64,000 bases of DNA from Porphyrobacter sp. LM 6 (GCF_001720465.1 NZ_CP017113.1:992001-1056000), one strand, 5' to 3'. Counted from the first letter of the stretch, positions 44,338 to 53,372 are shown. Notes: generated by a model from the sequence alone, not told the origin. Numbers and translations: made by a program.

Positions 44338-45938
44338 GCGCGCCCCTGACCTTGCGCCCCTATCAGGAAGAAGCACTCACCAATCTGTGGAACTGGTTTT
44401 CAGCCGGCAAACGCGATTGCCTTGTAGTGCTCCCGACCGGTGCCGGCAAAAGCCTTGTCATCGCCGAGTGGGCAAAGCTGGTCTTCGACACCGACCCTGG
44501 CGCCTGCATTCTGGTGCTCACCCATGTGCGTGAGCTCGTCGAGCAGAACGCAGCGGAGCTGGCCGGGCTTTGGCCCGAGGCGCCTTGGGGTATCTATTCA
44601 GCAGGGCTTGGGCGGCGGGACATTGGCGCTCAGCTATTGTTCGCCTCCATCCAGTCGATCCACAAGAAAGCCTACAATCTGCCGCGCCGGGTCGACATGG
44701 TGCTCATCGACGAAGCCCATATGATCCCGCGCAATGCCGATACGATGTATGGCAAGTTCCTGGCGGACCTGCGTACCATCAACCCCGCCCTTAAAATCGT
44801 AGGCCTGACCGCCACCCCCTTCCGTCTAGATAGCGGCAGGCTCGATCAGGGCGAAGGCGCGCTGTTCGATGGCATCGCCCATGAAACCAACGTGCGCGAG
44901 CTATTCGACAACGGGTGGCTGTCGCCGCCAGTGAGCTATCGCCAGGCAACGCAGATCGACACCAGCGGGGTTGGCACCCGTGGCGGTGAATTCATCGCAG
45001 CACAGCTCGAAGCTTCAGCGCTGGACGCCCATGTGGTCGCTGCGATTGCGGACCGGATTGTTGAAGCGGGCCGCGACCGACAAGGCTGGCTGGTATTCGG
45101 CTGCACGGTCAAGCATTGCGAGGCGCTGGCCGAGGCGCTCAATGCTCGCGGGTTCTCCGGGACTGGGGTCTTTGGGGACACCAAAAAAACCGAGCGCGAT
45201 CGGATCATTGCTGATTTCAAGGCGCAGCGCTTGCGGTTCCTGGTCAGCCAAGGCGTGCTCACCACCGGGTTCAACGCCCGGCATGTCGATCTTGTTGCCT
45301 TGGCGCGCCCGACCAAGTCGACGGGCCTCTACATCCAGATGGTTGGCCGGGGCACCCGACTGTCGCCTGAGACCGGCAAGACCAACTGCTTGATACTCGA
45401 CTTTGGCGGGAACATCGCGCGGCACGGTCCCTTCGATGACCCGTCCATCCCGGAGAAGAAGAAAAAGGGTGAAGGTGATGCACCCTACAAGGAGTGCTCA
45501 GAGTGCGGCTGTGCTTGTGGAACCATGACCCGGTACTGCCCGGCTTGCGGGTTCGAGTTTCCTCCCCCTGAAAGGCGGGTGACGACGCTTCCGGCTGTGC
45601 GCGCGATCCTCTCAACCGAGCCTGATTGGCTCGAGGTGAAAGGCGTGACCTACCGCAGGCACGAAAAGCCGGGATCGCCGCCATCTTTGCGGGTAGACTA
45701 TCGCACCGGGCTCAACAGCTACCGTGAATGGATCTGCCTGGAGCATACCGGATACGCGCGGGCAAAAGCCGAGAGTTGGTGGCTCCGCCGTGCCTCTGCA
45801 CCAGTCCCGAGCAGCATTGATGCAGCCCTTGAGAGGCTGCAGGAGCTGAACGAGCCCTCCCACATCCGTATCAGGACAAAGGGCAAGTACACCGAGATTT
45901 CCGGTCACCGGTTTGATGCTCGGATGCTCGCGGCATGA
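44334..45938 (+). CDS. superfamily 2 DEAH-type helicase
   Basis: The 534-residue protein has the SF2 motifs VLPTGAGKSLVIAEW (I), MVLIDEAHMIPRN (II), VGLTATPFRLDSG (III) and QMVGRGTRLSPET (VI). A C-terminal double zinc finger (CSECGCACGTMTRYCPACGF) and a wHTH-like tail follow. The start at 44334 overlaps the nuclease stop. It is of the type-III-restriction/RecG-like class used as a phage replication helicase, perhaps loading at the origin. It is coupled by ATGA to the next gene too. Confidence 0.9.
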   Translation: MSAPLTLRPYQEEALTNLWNWFSAGKRDCLVVLPTGAGKSLVIAEWAKLVFDTDPGACILVLTHVRELVEQNAAELAGLWPEAPWGIYSAGLGRRDIGAQLLFASIQSIHKKAYNLPRRVDMVLIDEAHMIPRNADTMYGKFLADLRTINPALKIVGLTATPFRLDSGRLDQGEGALFDGIAHETNVRELFDNGWLSPPVSYRQATQIDTSGVGTRGGEFIAAQLEASALDAHVVAAIADRIVEAGRDRQGWLVFGCTVKHCEALAEALNARGFSGTGVFGDTKKTERDRIIADFKAQRLRFLVSQGVLTTGFNARHVDLVALARPTKSTGLYIQMVGRGTRLSPETGKTNCLILDFGGNIARHGPFDDPSIPEKKKKGEGDAPYKECSECGCACGTMTRYCPACGFEFPPPERRVTTLPAVRAILSTEPDWLEVKGVTYRRHEKPGSPPSLRVDYRTGLNSYREWICLEHTGYARAKAESWWLRRASAPVPSSIDAALERLQELNEPSHIRIRTKGKYTEISGHRFDARMLAA

Positions 45939-46264
45939 GGCTCTGCTTTTGCGGCCGGGCGGCTCGCGGTTTCGCCTGGCACGACTTCTCCCGAACCCCG
46001 TTCGACAGGCCGCCCCCAATCCAGGCCTGCTCCATGAAATGTCTCGACATTGCCACCCGAAGGAAAGGCCAGATGAAAGCCAATATTGATGAACAACGCG
46101 CGATCGCAGCGGCCAGCCCCGCCATCGGAGCCTTCCTTGAAGACCTCGGCAAAAGCGACCTGGCGGTACTCACGTCCGAGGAGTGGCTCGCCTTCCTCAC
46201 CCATGCCTATGTCTCGGTCTGCGCCGAGGTCAGCAAGATCTGGGAAAACGAGGTGCCGTTCTGA
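45935..46264 (+). CDS. DUF6511-like small zinc-finger protein
   Basis: The 109-residue protein starts MRLCFCGRAARGFAWHDFSR and contains a Cys-pair motif (CSMKC) in its first half. A helical second half (AAASPAIGAFLEDLGKSDLA) resembles DUF6511. It is sandwiched by ATGA overlap with the helicase and TGATG overlap with the primase. It is a common phage replication-module gene of unknown role. Confidence 0.72.
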   Translation: MRLCFCGRAARGFAWHDFSRTPFDRPPPIQACSMKCLDIATRRKGQMKANIDEQRAIAAASPAIGAFLEDLGKSDLAVLTSEEWLAFLTHAYVSVCAEVSKIWENEVPF

Positions 46265-48627
46265 TGCGCACGCTCCAATTTGATCCCGAACTTGCCCGGC
46301 CGTTGTTTGCGAACCTGGACCAGATCCATCTCGTGATGATCAACCCCAGTGGACCTGGCGTCCACGGTAAGGATTTTGGGACTGATATCGAGACCGCCCT
46401 GGCTGAAGCTGTCAAAGCCAATGCCAACGGGTTCAACGTCTACTGGACCGTCAACATTGTGGCGCCCGGTCTCAACAAAAAGCCTGGTAAGCGCGATATT
46501 CGTGCTGCTCGTTTCGTGCACGTTGATATCGATCCGCCCAAATCTGGCGGCGCCTTCGACAAAGGGGAAATCACAGCCGCTCTGCAGGGTATCGGCTGCC
46601 CGCCGAGCTTTATCATCGATTCAGGCGGCGGCCTGCAGGCCTTCTGGCGGCTTGAGGGCCCTTGCGCCAACCTCGATAGTATTGAGGCTATCAACTTTCA
46701 GGTACGCGACTGGTTCGAAGCGGATGCCTGCCAGAACATCGACCGGCTGATGCGGGTGCCAGGATCGGTGAACTATCCCGATAGCCGAAAGGCCGCACGC
46801 GGACGCAAGGCGTGCTTGGCGCGCTGGGCCTCCACAGATGATGGGCTGACCTACGCCCCAGAGGACCTGGCGGCGAGCTTCCCTCAGGCAAAGACTGCCG
46901 GGGCTGCCATTAGCGTGAACACTCTAACGCTGCCGGCCGAGGTGGTGCTGCTGGAACCAAATGATTTGGGGCTTGGTAGCCTTGATCCACTGCGGATCGC
47001 CATTGAAACACCGCCCGGACTGGACCGCTCAGGTGATGGGCTCGCTGCTGCCCGCCTTATGGCGAACGAGGGCCTCACTGACATCCAGATCATGGGCGTC
47101 CTACTCAACCCCACCAACGCTATCTCGGGGCATTTTCTGGATCAACGTGACCCACGTCGAGCAGTGGCTCGTGCTATCCAGCTGGTTCGCCGAGACAGCC
47201 CGCCTGAAGGAGCCACGCTCCATGCGCCGATCATGGCGGATGTGGAGTTTGATCTGTTCGTTGCCAACGAAAAGGCCAAGGTCCGGAGGGTCATGGTTCC
47301 GGCGACTTTGCAGATCGAAGATGGTGACGTCGCTATTGAGCCTGCACCCAGGTTCGGCACCCCTGGATGGCTTCGCGATCTAGGCGACGGAGCTCTGGCT
47401 CAGTTCGTGGAGCACACTTGTGCCTCCGCTCCGTCTCCACAACCATGGCTTACGCTCGGCGCTGGTCTTGCGATGTTCGGCGCTGCCGCTGGCCGGCGAT
47501 ATGCGGGGCCAACGAACCTGCGAACAAACATATATGCCATAGGTGTGGCTGATTCTGGGGGCGGTAAGGATCATCCGCTGAGAGCATCGACACGACTGAT
47601 GATTGCCGCGGGCCTGGCTGACCACATTGGCTCATCTAAGATCGCGTCGGGCGCAGGTCTCCTCACTGCTATCACAGCAAACCCGTCGATCTATTTCCCC
47701 TTGGACGAAGTCGGGTTCCTGATTTCATCGGCGGCGGATCGCAAGCGCGCTCCCCGGCACCTGACCGAAATTATCGATAACCTCACCGAGTTCTATTCTC
47801 TGGCTGACAGCACATTCCTCGGCATCGCCTATGCCAACACGAAGGAAAAGCCCCGCGAGGTTATCGAGCAGCCGTGCCTTTGCCTTTTTGGCGTCACAAC
47901 GCCTGGAGTATTCTGGGGCTCGCTCTCAAGCGACAACGTCATCGACGGCAGCCTTGCGCGCATGCTGATCTTCGAGAGCGAAAACCACTATCCCGATCCC
48001 CAGCATCATTTAGTTCCCAACGATCCACCTGCTGATCTGGTCGCCATTGTGGAAGCCGTGGCCAAAGGTGCTGATGGATCCACACCCTTCCCGCTCGGGA
48101 ATGCCGCAGCCGCTATCCCCAAGCCGTGGACGGTGTCTTATGCGACGCCCCAGGCAGAGCTGCGTGCACGGGCAATGCGCGAGGAGCAAATCGATATGCT
48201 CCGCCGGCACCAAGGGACCCATCTGACGGGCATCATCGCCCGACTGGCTGAGAATGCGGCCAAGCTCGCTTTGATCAAGGCTATCACTGATAATCCCGGA
48301 AATCCGGCAATTACGACCGCCGACCTTGACTGGGGCATGGGTATTGCGCGCCGAAGCGTTCAGACGCTGATGCAGGCAGTGAAAGAACGTGTTGCCGACA
48401 ATGAGTACGAGGCCTGCGTCAAAAAGGTCCACAAGGTCATCGCGGATGCCGGGAGTGCCGGTATCGACGGGAACGAACTGTCGCGGCAAACGCAAACGGT
48501 TGATCGGCGGCGTCGAACTGAGGTCGTCGCCCACCTTGAGGAAGCTGGGATGATCCGGATCATGGAGATACCGCGCGCCAAAGGTGCCCGCGGGCGGGCG
48601 AAGCGCATCTATTTTGACATTGCCTGA
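46264..48627 (+). CDS. phage primase/helicase-like protein (RepB primase + DUF3987-type ATPase)
   Basis: The 787-residue protein starts MRTLQFDPELARPLFANLDQ. The N-terminal 200 residues resemble a RepB/archaeo-eukaryotic primase: FVHVDIDPPKSGG with two metal aspartates, and IDSGGGLQAFWRLEG. The C-terminal half resembles DUF3987: NIYAIGVADSGGGKDHPLRA (Walker A-like) and YFPLDEVGFLISSA. It likely primes replication and unwinds or loads at the phage origin. A winged-helix-like tail (IIADAG, SRQTQTVDRRRRT region) ends the protein. Confidence 0.82.
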   Translation: MRTLQFDPELARPLFANLDQIHLVMINPSGPGVHGKDFGTDIETALAEAVKANANGFNVYWTVNIVAPGLNKKPGKRDIRAARFVHVDIDPPKSGGAFDKGEITAALQGIGCPPSFIIDSGGGLQAFWRLEGPCANLDSIEAINFQVRDWFEADACQNIDRLMRVPGSVNYPDSRKAARGRKACLARWASTDDGLTYAPEDLAASFPQAKTAGAAISVNTLTLPAEVVLLEPNDLGLGSLDPLRIAIETPPGLDRSGDGLAAARLMANEGLTDIQIMGVLLNPTNAISGHFLDQRDPRRAVARAIQLVRRDSPPEGATLHAPIMADVEFDLFVANEKAKVRRVMVPATLQIEDGDVAIEPAPRFGTPGWLRDLGDGALAQFVEHTCASAPSPQPWLTLGAGLAMFGAAAGRRYAGPTNLRTNIYAIGVADSGGGKDHPLRASTRLMIAAGLADHIGSSKIASGAGLLTAITANPSIYFPLDEVGFLISSAADRKRAPRHLTEIIDNLTEFYSLADSTFLGIAYANTKEKPREVIEQPCLCLFGVTTPGVFWGSLSSDNVIDGSLARMLIFESENHYPDPQHHLVPNDPPADLVAIVEAVAKGADGSTPFPLGNAAAAIPKPWTVSYATPQAELRARAMREEQIDMLRRHQGTHLTGIIARLAENAAKLALIKAITDNPGNPAITTADLDWGMGIARRSVQTLMQAVKERVADNEYEACVKKVHKVIADAGSAGIDGNELSRQTQTVDRRRRTEVVAHLEEAGMIRIMEIPRAKGARGRAKRIYFDIA

Positions 48628-48706
48628 GAGGTTGGTGCGTGGGCAGGAAGGCTTTGTGACAACACACACCCGCCCATGGCCCAATCATTGTGGGGCTTTC
48701 AGACTA

Positions 48707-48721
48707 TACCACTTAGTGGTA
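48707..48721. promoter_or_regulatory. perfect 15-bp palindromic operator upstream of the HTH gene
   Basis: TACCACTTAGTGGTA is a perfect palindrome around a central T, 70-odd bases before the HTH start. It looks like the operator bound by antitoxin-type repressors. Confidence 0.75.
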
Positions 48722-48779
48722 CAGTCCTTTCAAGCGGCAAGATCTCGAAGTCATTGATTTGGCGACGAAAGCTAAGTCG

Positions 48780-49082
48780 ATGAGCGATCTGCTTGCGGCG
48801 CTCCATGAGACGGCTGCAGGCTTTGAAAAGCTCGGCTTCATCGACCAACGTCAAATGCGCAAGTTTGACACTCTGTGCCTTGAGCCAGTGCCTGACTTTG
48901 ATGCGGAAAAGATCAAGTCGCTCCGAGCTCGACAGTCCATCAGCCAGACGGTCCTCGCCTCGCTTCTGAACATTAGTCCATCGACGGTGCGCCAGTGGGA
49001 GGCGGGAGCAAAGCATCCCAGCGGCTCCTCGCTGAAGCTGCTGCATCTGATCGAGCGCAAGGGACTGGAAGCAGTCCTCTGA
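48780..49082 (+). CDS. NadS/HigA-like antitoxin-type HTH regulator, no toxin adjacent
   Basis: The roughly 100-residue protein carries a C-terminal XRE helix-turn-helix (IKSLRARQSISQTVLASLLN and ISPSTVRQWEAGAKHPSGSS), typical of RelE/HigB-partner antitoxins of the NadS type. The N-terminus has an atypical lead (MSDLLAALHETAAGF). An in-frame TTG at 48759 is an alternative start. No toxin-like frame precedes it, only about 130 bases with the palindrome at 48707, so the toxin has been lost or the protein is a plain regulator. Confidence 0.75.
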   Translation: MSDLLAALHETAAGFEKLGFIDQRQMRKFDTLCLEPVPDFDAEKIKSLRARQSISQTVLASLLNISPSTVRQWEAGAKHPSGSSLKLLHLIERKGLEAVL

Positions 49083-49159
49083 CCACTGCAAAGCTCGGTC
49101 TCCAACAGCTAATTCTCAGCGACAAAAAAGCCTCAATGAAATTTCTCAATGGCCCGGAG

Positions 49160-49181
49160 CCCCAGGAAACTGGGGTTTTTT
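49160..49181 (+). terminator. intrinsic terminator after the HTH gene
   Basis: Stem CCCCAG (49160-49165) and CTGGGG (49170-49175) with a GAAA tetraloop and TTTTTT. It lies in a 359-base region without genes. Confidence 0.92.
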
Positions 49182-49264
49182 GCATTTCCTCAAAAACTCC
49201 ATTTCTCTCGCGCGCGCGATAAAGGGGGAGGAGGAGATGGATGGCTTAGGTATTTAATATATAT

Positions 49265-49288
49265 ATTGAGATATTGAGATATTGAGAT
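49265..49288. repeat. three tandem 8-bp direct repeats in an AT-rich island
   Basis: ATTGAGAT occurs three times in perfect tandem at 49265-49288, within a strongly AT-rich stretch of the otherwise GC-rich phage (TTTAATATATATATT just before). It could be a DNA-unwinding element of a replication origin, or a regulator array. Confidence 0.7.
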
Positions 49289-49441
49289 ATCAGACCAACT
49301 CTATGACATTCAGCCATTTTCCGGCCCTGAGCAAAATTTGAGTTTCAGATTTATCACTGAGCCTTTTCTTTTGCTTCTCCGCCCCTAGACCGCGAGCTAT
49401 ATCGGCTCTCGACGCGGCGATCCTTCGTTTGGAGGATTGCT

Positions 49442-49984
49442 TTGAACCAGATAGCCTCAGGCGCATCCGAATGTTCGGATATAGGCCGTCCCACCACATC
49501 TGCTGCCGGCTTGGGCCCCGGTGCTGTCCTCGCCCTTGACCTTGGCACGACCTCAGGCTGGGCCCTCAAGACGGGTGATGACTTCATCACCAGCGGCACG
49601 GTATCGCTGAAACACTCCCGCTATGATGGCGGCGGCATTCGCTTCCTGCGTTTCAAGCGATATCTAGATCAGCTGGATGAAGACGCAGGTCCGATCGAGG
49701 CGATCTACTTTGAGGAGGTCCGTCGCCATGCCGGCACTGACGCCGCCCACGTCTACGGCGGGCTGCTCGGCATTTTGACCGCATGGTGCGAAGAACGCCT
49801 AGTCGCTTATCAAGGCGTGCCTGTCGGGACCATCAAGCGCTTTGCAACCGGCAAGGGCAATGCCGACAAGGCTGCTGTTATCGATGCCGTGCGGCAACGC
49901 GGGTTTGCCCCAGCCGATGACAACGAGGCCGACGCGATCGCCATACTCCTCTGGGCCGTTGAGACCCGTGGAGGTGTCCGATGA
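49442..49984 (+). CDS. RuvC-fold Holliday junction resolvase-like phage nuclease
   Basis: The 180-residue protein has the RuvC-type strand AVLALDLGTTSGWAL with the first catalytic Asp, IEAIYFEEVRRHAGTDA with the Glu, and a C-terminal ADDNEADAIAILLW carrying the last acidic pair. It probably resolves branched phage DNA. TTG at 49442 is preceded by GGAGG at a suitable distance. It overlaps the next gene by ATGA. Confidence 0.85.
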   Translation: MNQIASGASECSDIGRPTTSAAGLGPGAVLALDLGTTSGWALKTGDDFITSGTVSLKHSRYDGGGIRFLRFKRYLDQLDEDAGPIEAIYFEEVRRHAGTDAAHVYGGLLGILTAWCEERLVAYQGVPVGTIKRFATGKGNADKAAVIDAVRQRGFAPADDNEADAIAILLWAVETRGGVR

Positions 49985-50235
49985 CCAGTTGGTCCATTCT
50001 CGGCCACACCGCCAAGGTGCTCGAAGAGCGGCGGGACGATTACGGAGATCCCGCCGAGCAGTTCGGTGAAATCGCCAAGCGCTGGTCGATCACGTTGGGC
50101 ACACCCATCACGCCTGCGCAAGTCGCACTATGCATGATCGATCTGAAGCTTGCCCGGCTGGCTTACGATCCAGGCCATGTCGACAGCGTCGTGGATGTGA
50201 TCGGTTATGCCGCTCTACTCAGGGAGGTGCGCTGA
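49981..50235 (+). CDS. DUF6378 (MazG-like) small protein
   Basis: The 84-residue protein fits DUF6378: GHTAKVLEERRDDYGDPAEQ, FGEIAKRWSITLGTPITPAQ and MIDLKLARLAYDPGHVDSVV. This is a small MazG-like helical domain common in phages. It might hydrolyse or bind NTPs, but the catalytic residues are incomplete. It is coupled by overlaps to genes on both sides. Confidence 0.8.
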   Translation: MTSWSILGHTAKVLEERRDDYGDPAEQFGEIAKRWSITLGTPITPAQVALCMIDLKLARLAYDPGHVDSVVDVIGYAALLREVR

Positions 50236-50423
50236 TGGGCATGACCTCCCGGATCTATGACAGCGCTCGGCAGCGAGACGGTGAACAGCTCCGCCGCGAT
50301 GGGTGGCGCAATGGTATCCTTGCTGTCTCGGTCAGCGACCAACGGCTCACAGCCCTTGAGCGAGAGGCAATCCGCGCAATCGGCGAACGACTGTACGGAG
50401 GTGCGAATGGCGCGCGGCCGTAA
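50235..50423 (+). CDS. small hypothetical phage protein
   Basis: A 62-residue frame starting MGMTSRIYDSARQRDGEQLR. Its ATG overlaps the upstream stop (TGATG). The end overlaps the next start. Polar and charged; no family recognised. Confidence 0.55.
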   Translation: MGMTSRIYDSARQRDGEQLRRDGWRNGILAVSVSDQRLTALEREAIRAIGERLYGGANGARP

Positions 50424-50994
50424 ACGTAAGCCAGGCAAACGCTTACCCTGCGGTAAGCGGCCAAGGGAAGAAACCCAGCGCGAAGCGATGTCGACCGTGC
50501 TTGAGGCCAGGCAGCGCCATTACGGCGTAACGGCGCGCCAGGCAAAGGACGAACGGCTCGGCACCGCCATGGGTCGACTGGCATTTGCCGGACACTTGAG
50601 CGCCGACCAATATGCAGCCGGACAGCTTTACGGGGAGATAATGGCTCGCCACCGGGCTGTCATGGGTTTGCCCATGGACCAGCCGCGCTCCGTCACCGCG
50701 TTGCTGATCAACGAGGGGATCTTCGGTGGCAGTGCTCCAGAGCCAGATCCTGAGTTGGTCGAGCGCGTTCGCAAGCAGGCGGCCAGTGCAATTCTGATGC
50801 TTCGAACTGCTGACAGTGATGCCCCGGGAATGGTTGGCCGCAAGCCGAGCCTCCTTGTCCATGCATTGGTTTGCCAAGATGCCGACGCCGCATTCTGGTC
50901 GCCAGCGGACCTCAGAAACCTCGGGCATGGGCTTGATGCACTGTGCCGGCTCTTCCGCATTAGTAGCGGTTGCGGCTTAGTCTCGTCCGCCTAG
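50407..50994 (+). CDS. hypothetical phage protein
   Basis: A 195-residue protein beginning MARGRKRKPGKRLPCGKRPR, a strongly basic N-terminus. It then has RQRHYGVTARQAKDERLGTA and MGRLAFAGHLSADQYAAGQL, which recur in phage proteins of the sphingomonad group near the terminase. A DNA-binding role would fit, but is not shown. The 205 bases after it hold no gene, only a weak GC hairpin near 51095. Confidence 0.65.
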   Translation: MARGRKRKPGKRLPCGKRPREETQREAMSTVLEARQRHYGVTARQAKDERLGTAMGRLAFAGHLSADQYAAGQLYGEIMARHRAVMGLPMDQPRSVTALLINEGIFGGSAPEPDPELVERVRKQAASAILMLRTADSDAPGMVGRKPSLLVHALVCQDADAAFWSPADLRNLGHGLDALCRLFRISSGCGLVSSA

Positions 50995-51199
50995 CATTTG
51001 AAATAACAAACTGTGATTCATCGATAAAATGTAATTTTGTTGTTGACGAAGCATTGTTGGGAGCGTATCTGTTCCGAAATTCAAAGCTCAGAACTGCGCC
51101 CGGAGCCCACAGGCTTTCGGGCGTTGTTCGTTTCAGGCTGACTCATTCATTGCTGAGGGTCAGGCTCATAAGCATAGGATTTTAAGAAAACATCCGTAC

Positions 51200-52039
51200 T
51201 CAGTTAGGCTTGACCATATCTAGATCCACCTCGATAACTCGCGTCTTGGGTCTGCCAAATGTCGAAGTTTTATACGAAAAGTTGAATTCAAAAAGCCCAG
51301 TTGGCATTTGCCCCTCTCGAACGACGTAATTTTCCAGGGCGTACTTCAAAGCGGCAACTAGGCCAGGGCCTGCTGCACGACCATTTTGCTCCTCATTAGA
51401 AGCCCAAGCTTTTATAATAATCTCAATTTCACTTTTGTGCGGGCTTATGGCGCCCTCCCTGGTGCGCCGTTCCGTCTCCCTCTCAAGCTGAAGCTTGGCA
51501 CTATCCGCAGCAGCCTTGGCATCCAAACTGGATCTCAACATGTCCCAATCCACGCTGTTGAGTTCAACCATATTACGTATTTCACGAAAAACATCTGCGT
51601 CGTCACAGCCTAGCTCAAAGCGAGCATACGCGACCGTATCTATGGCGCCTGCCAAATCATCTTGCGTCTGTTCGATCATATTTTCGATTTCGACATCGTC
51701 TAACTCCAGCACTAGACCGACGAATTGACATCCCGCTTCGCCTGACCAGGCAGCGGCAAGAAGCTGAGCTTCTGGGATTTTCGCGCCACGAACGTCGATA
51801 TCATCGGGGGATTTTTCCTCATGATACGGCGGGGATTTCTCAACAATGAAGGAAACGCGGCCTCGCCAGCCATCCGAAAGCTTCACCTCTCCTAGCTTTT
51901 CTCGACCATCGAGTGATGTTCCACCTGCGAACACGTCGTAAACTTCGTCATTCAGTTTGAATTCGACATAGGAAGTGCCGCCCATCCCAGGACCGGCACC
52001 CCAAATTTCTGCAGTCACCCTTACGTTCTTTGGTGGCAT
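51200..52039 (-). CDS. hypothetical protein, moron-like
   Basis: A 279-residue protein on the opposite strand to the late genes. It starts MPPKNVRVTAEIWGAGPGMG. A charged helical stretch (KAAADSAKLQLERETERRTR) could be a coiled coil, and EIEIIIKAWASNEEQNGRAA follows. The sequence is clearly more AT-rich than its neighbours, with codon use to match, suggesting late acquisition by the prophage. Such genes often alter the lysogen (superinfection exclusion or defence). No known domain identified. Confidence 0.7.
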   Translation of the reverse strand: MPPKNVRVTAEIWGAGPGMGGTSYVEFKLNDEVYDVFAGGTSLDGREKLGEVKLSDGWRGRVSFIVEKSPPYHEEKSPDDIDVRGAKIPEAQLLAAAWSGEAGCQFVGLVLELDDVEIENMIEQTQDDLAGAIDTVAYARFELGCDDADVFREIRNMVELNSVDWDMLRSSLDAKAAADSAKLQLERETERRTREGAISPHKSEIEIIIKAWASNEEQNGRAAGPGLVAALKYALENYVVREGQMPTGLFEFNFSYKTSTFGRPKTRVIEVDLDMVKPN

Positions 52040-52377
52040 ACGAATCCCACTTCGATCCCGGATTAGACTTTGGATTGATTATATCTAACCATCTCGCGGA
52101 ATGCGATCAAAAGCATAGACTTCGTGGAAGACGCGGGGTCGCCCAGCGCATTCGGCGCCTCAAGGCAGAACCTCTATGCCGCGACTGCGCCGCCGCCGGG
52201 ATTGTCCGCGAGGCGACGGTACCTGACCATATTGTGCCGCTGGCCCATGGTGGATCGGATGAGGACAGCAACATTCGCTGCCTCTGCGCCGAGTGCCATG
52301 CCAGGCGGACTGCCGAACAATTCGGCAAACGCAGGACGGTCGCCGTGGGCCCCGATGGATGGCCGTTATCCGGCTAA
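52030..52377 (+). CDS. HNH endonuclease
   Basis: The C-terminal part is a typical phage HNH: LKAEPLCRDCAAAGIVREAT and VPDHIVPLAHGGSDEDSNIR, with the CAECHARRTAE zinc site. HNH nucleases near terminase genes take part in DNA packaging. The start at 52030 overlaps the start of the divergent gene, so translation may begin downstream; no other good start is evident. Confidence 0.82.
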   Translation: MVAYESHFDPGLDFGLIISNHLAECDQKHRLRGRRGVAQRIRRLKAEPLCRDCAAAGIVREATVPDHIVPLAHGGSDEDSNIRCLCAECHARRTAEQFGKRRTVAVGPDGWPLSG

Positions 52378-52562
52378 GTGATAGTTCTAAAGTACTCCAG
52401 GATCTCATCGGTGAGATCCGCAAGGCGCGTTGCAGTTTCATTTTGGAGCCTGCCGGTTGCGACGCCCCAAAGCATAGCCTGATCGTTCTGCGGGATCTCG
52501 CCGTAACGATCAATGTACCAGGCCAGCCGAAGGGCCAGTTCCTTCTGAATGTCTGCCATCAT
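52374..52562 (-). CDS. small hypothetical protein
   Basis: The ATG at 52562 follows GAGAGGTGG at good spacing and gives a 62-residue helical protein (MMADIQKELALRLAWYIDRY to LADLTDEILEYFRTIT). A longer frame upstream lacks support. It converges with the HNH gene. No family recognised. Confidence 0.6.
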   Translation of the reverse strand: MMADIQKELALRLAWYIDRYGEIPQNDQAMLWGVATGRLQNETATRLADLTDEILEYFRTIT

Positions 52563-52788
52563 CCACCTCTCGGCCCATTTAGACACATTCGGCTGATTGC
52601 AAATAGAGGGGGGCGGGATCCCAAAGTCTGGCCCCTCGGCGGGGGACACCGCGCTTGGCCCAAACTTTTCGCAACCGCGAGTCAGCGACCGGGGGTCAGA
52701 AACCCGAAAGTCTCAGAATTCCGTCTATTTGAGTTGCTATCGTCTCCGAACAGAGCGGTAGTCGCTTCACAAAGACGGAGCGATGCAG

Positions 52789-53151
52789 ATGACCAAGCCG
52801 ACCCTTCCGACTGCGAACGAAGCCTGGGGTTTCTTCGGAACTGCAGCTGGCTTTACGGACGCTCAGGAAGCTTGGGGGATAGTATTCCCGGCAGTTGCCA
52901 AGGCCACCGGTGGAAGCGCCGAGGGCGTTCGGGATTTTCTCGATAGCCGCCACGGCCGGCACTTCGCAGACGACGTGCACAATGGGATTCACGCCGGGCT
53001 TACTATTGGTGCAGCGATCGACGCAGCCATCACCCGCTGGATGGGATGGAAGATCGACCGCGCAACATCGCGCGAAACCAGTATCCCTAAGGGGCTACCC
53101 TACCTGACTGGCTTTGTCGGCCTTTACGAAATCATGGCAGAAGCGGAATGA
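52789..53151 (+). CDS. hypothetical phage protein
   Basis: A 120-residue protein starting MTKPTLPTANEAWGFFGTAA. It contains EGVRDFLDSRHGRHFADDVH and ITRWMGWKIDRATSRETSIP. This protein and its 74-residue follower form a conserved pair in related plasmids or phages. GGAG lies eight bases before the chosen ATG. Function unknown. Confidence 0.65.
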   Translation: MTKPTLPTANEAWGFFGTAAGFTDAQEAWGIVFPAVAKATGGSAEGVRDFLDSRHGRHFADDVHNGIHAGLTIGAAIDAAITRWMGWKIDRATSRETSIPKGLPYLTGFVGLYEIMAEAE

Positions 53152-53372
53152 GCGCGGGCATCACCAGCACCATTCGCCTTGCGATCCGCACTCTGCCCGA
53201 GAATTTCGACCGTAGCCGGATCGTCACGGTGCTCGAGACGATCGAGGAGGAACTCTACGAGGGCGGCGTCTATGCAAGTGCCTCCGCCGATAGCATGGCC
53301 ATCGAGATCATAGTGCGGACCGATCAGTTGCTCGACACGGCCAAGGTGCTGAACGAACTCGATCTGATTTGA
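53148..53372 (+). CDS. small hypothetical protein, partner of the preceding gene
   Basis: A 74-residue protein whose ATG overlaps the preceding stop (ATGA): MSAGITSTIRLAIRTLPENF, with acidic EEELYEGGVYA. Its translation is probably coupled to the preceding gene. Its stop lies one base from the 3' end of the antisense tRNA-Ile. Confidence 0.62.
   Translation: MSAGITSTIRLAIRTLPENFDRSRIVTVLETIEEELYEGGVYASASADSMAIEIIVRTDQLLDTAKVLNELDLI

Noticed and set aside
48699-49091. A 130-codon minus-strand frame as the missing toxin
   Set aside because: It is antisense to the HTH gene and shows no RelE/HigB features.
49261-49290. CRISPR or VNTR array
   Set aside because: Three 8-bp tandem units are too short for CRISPR.
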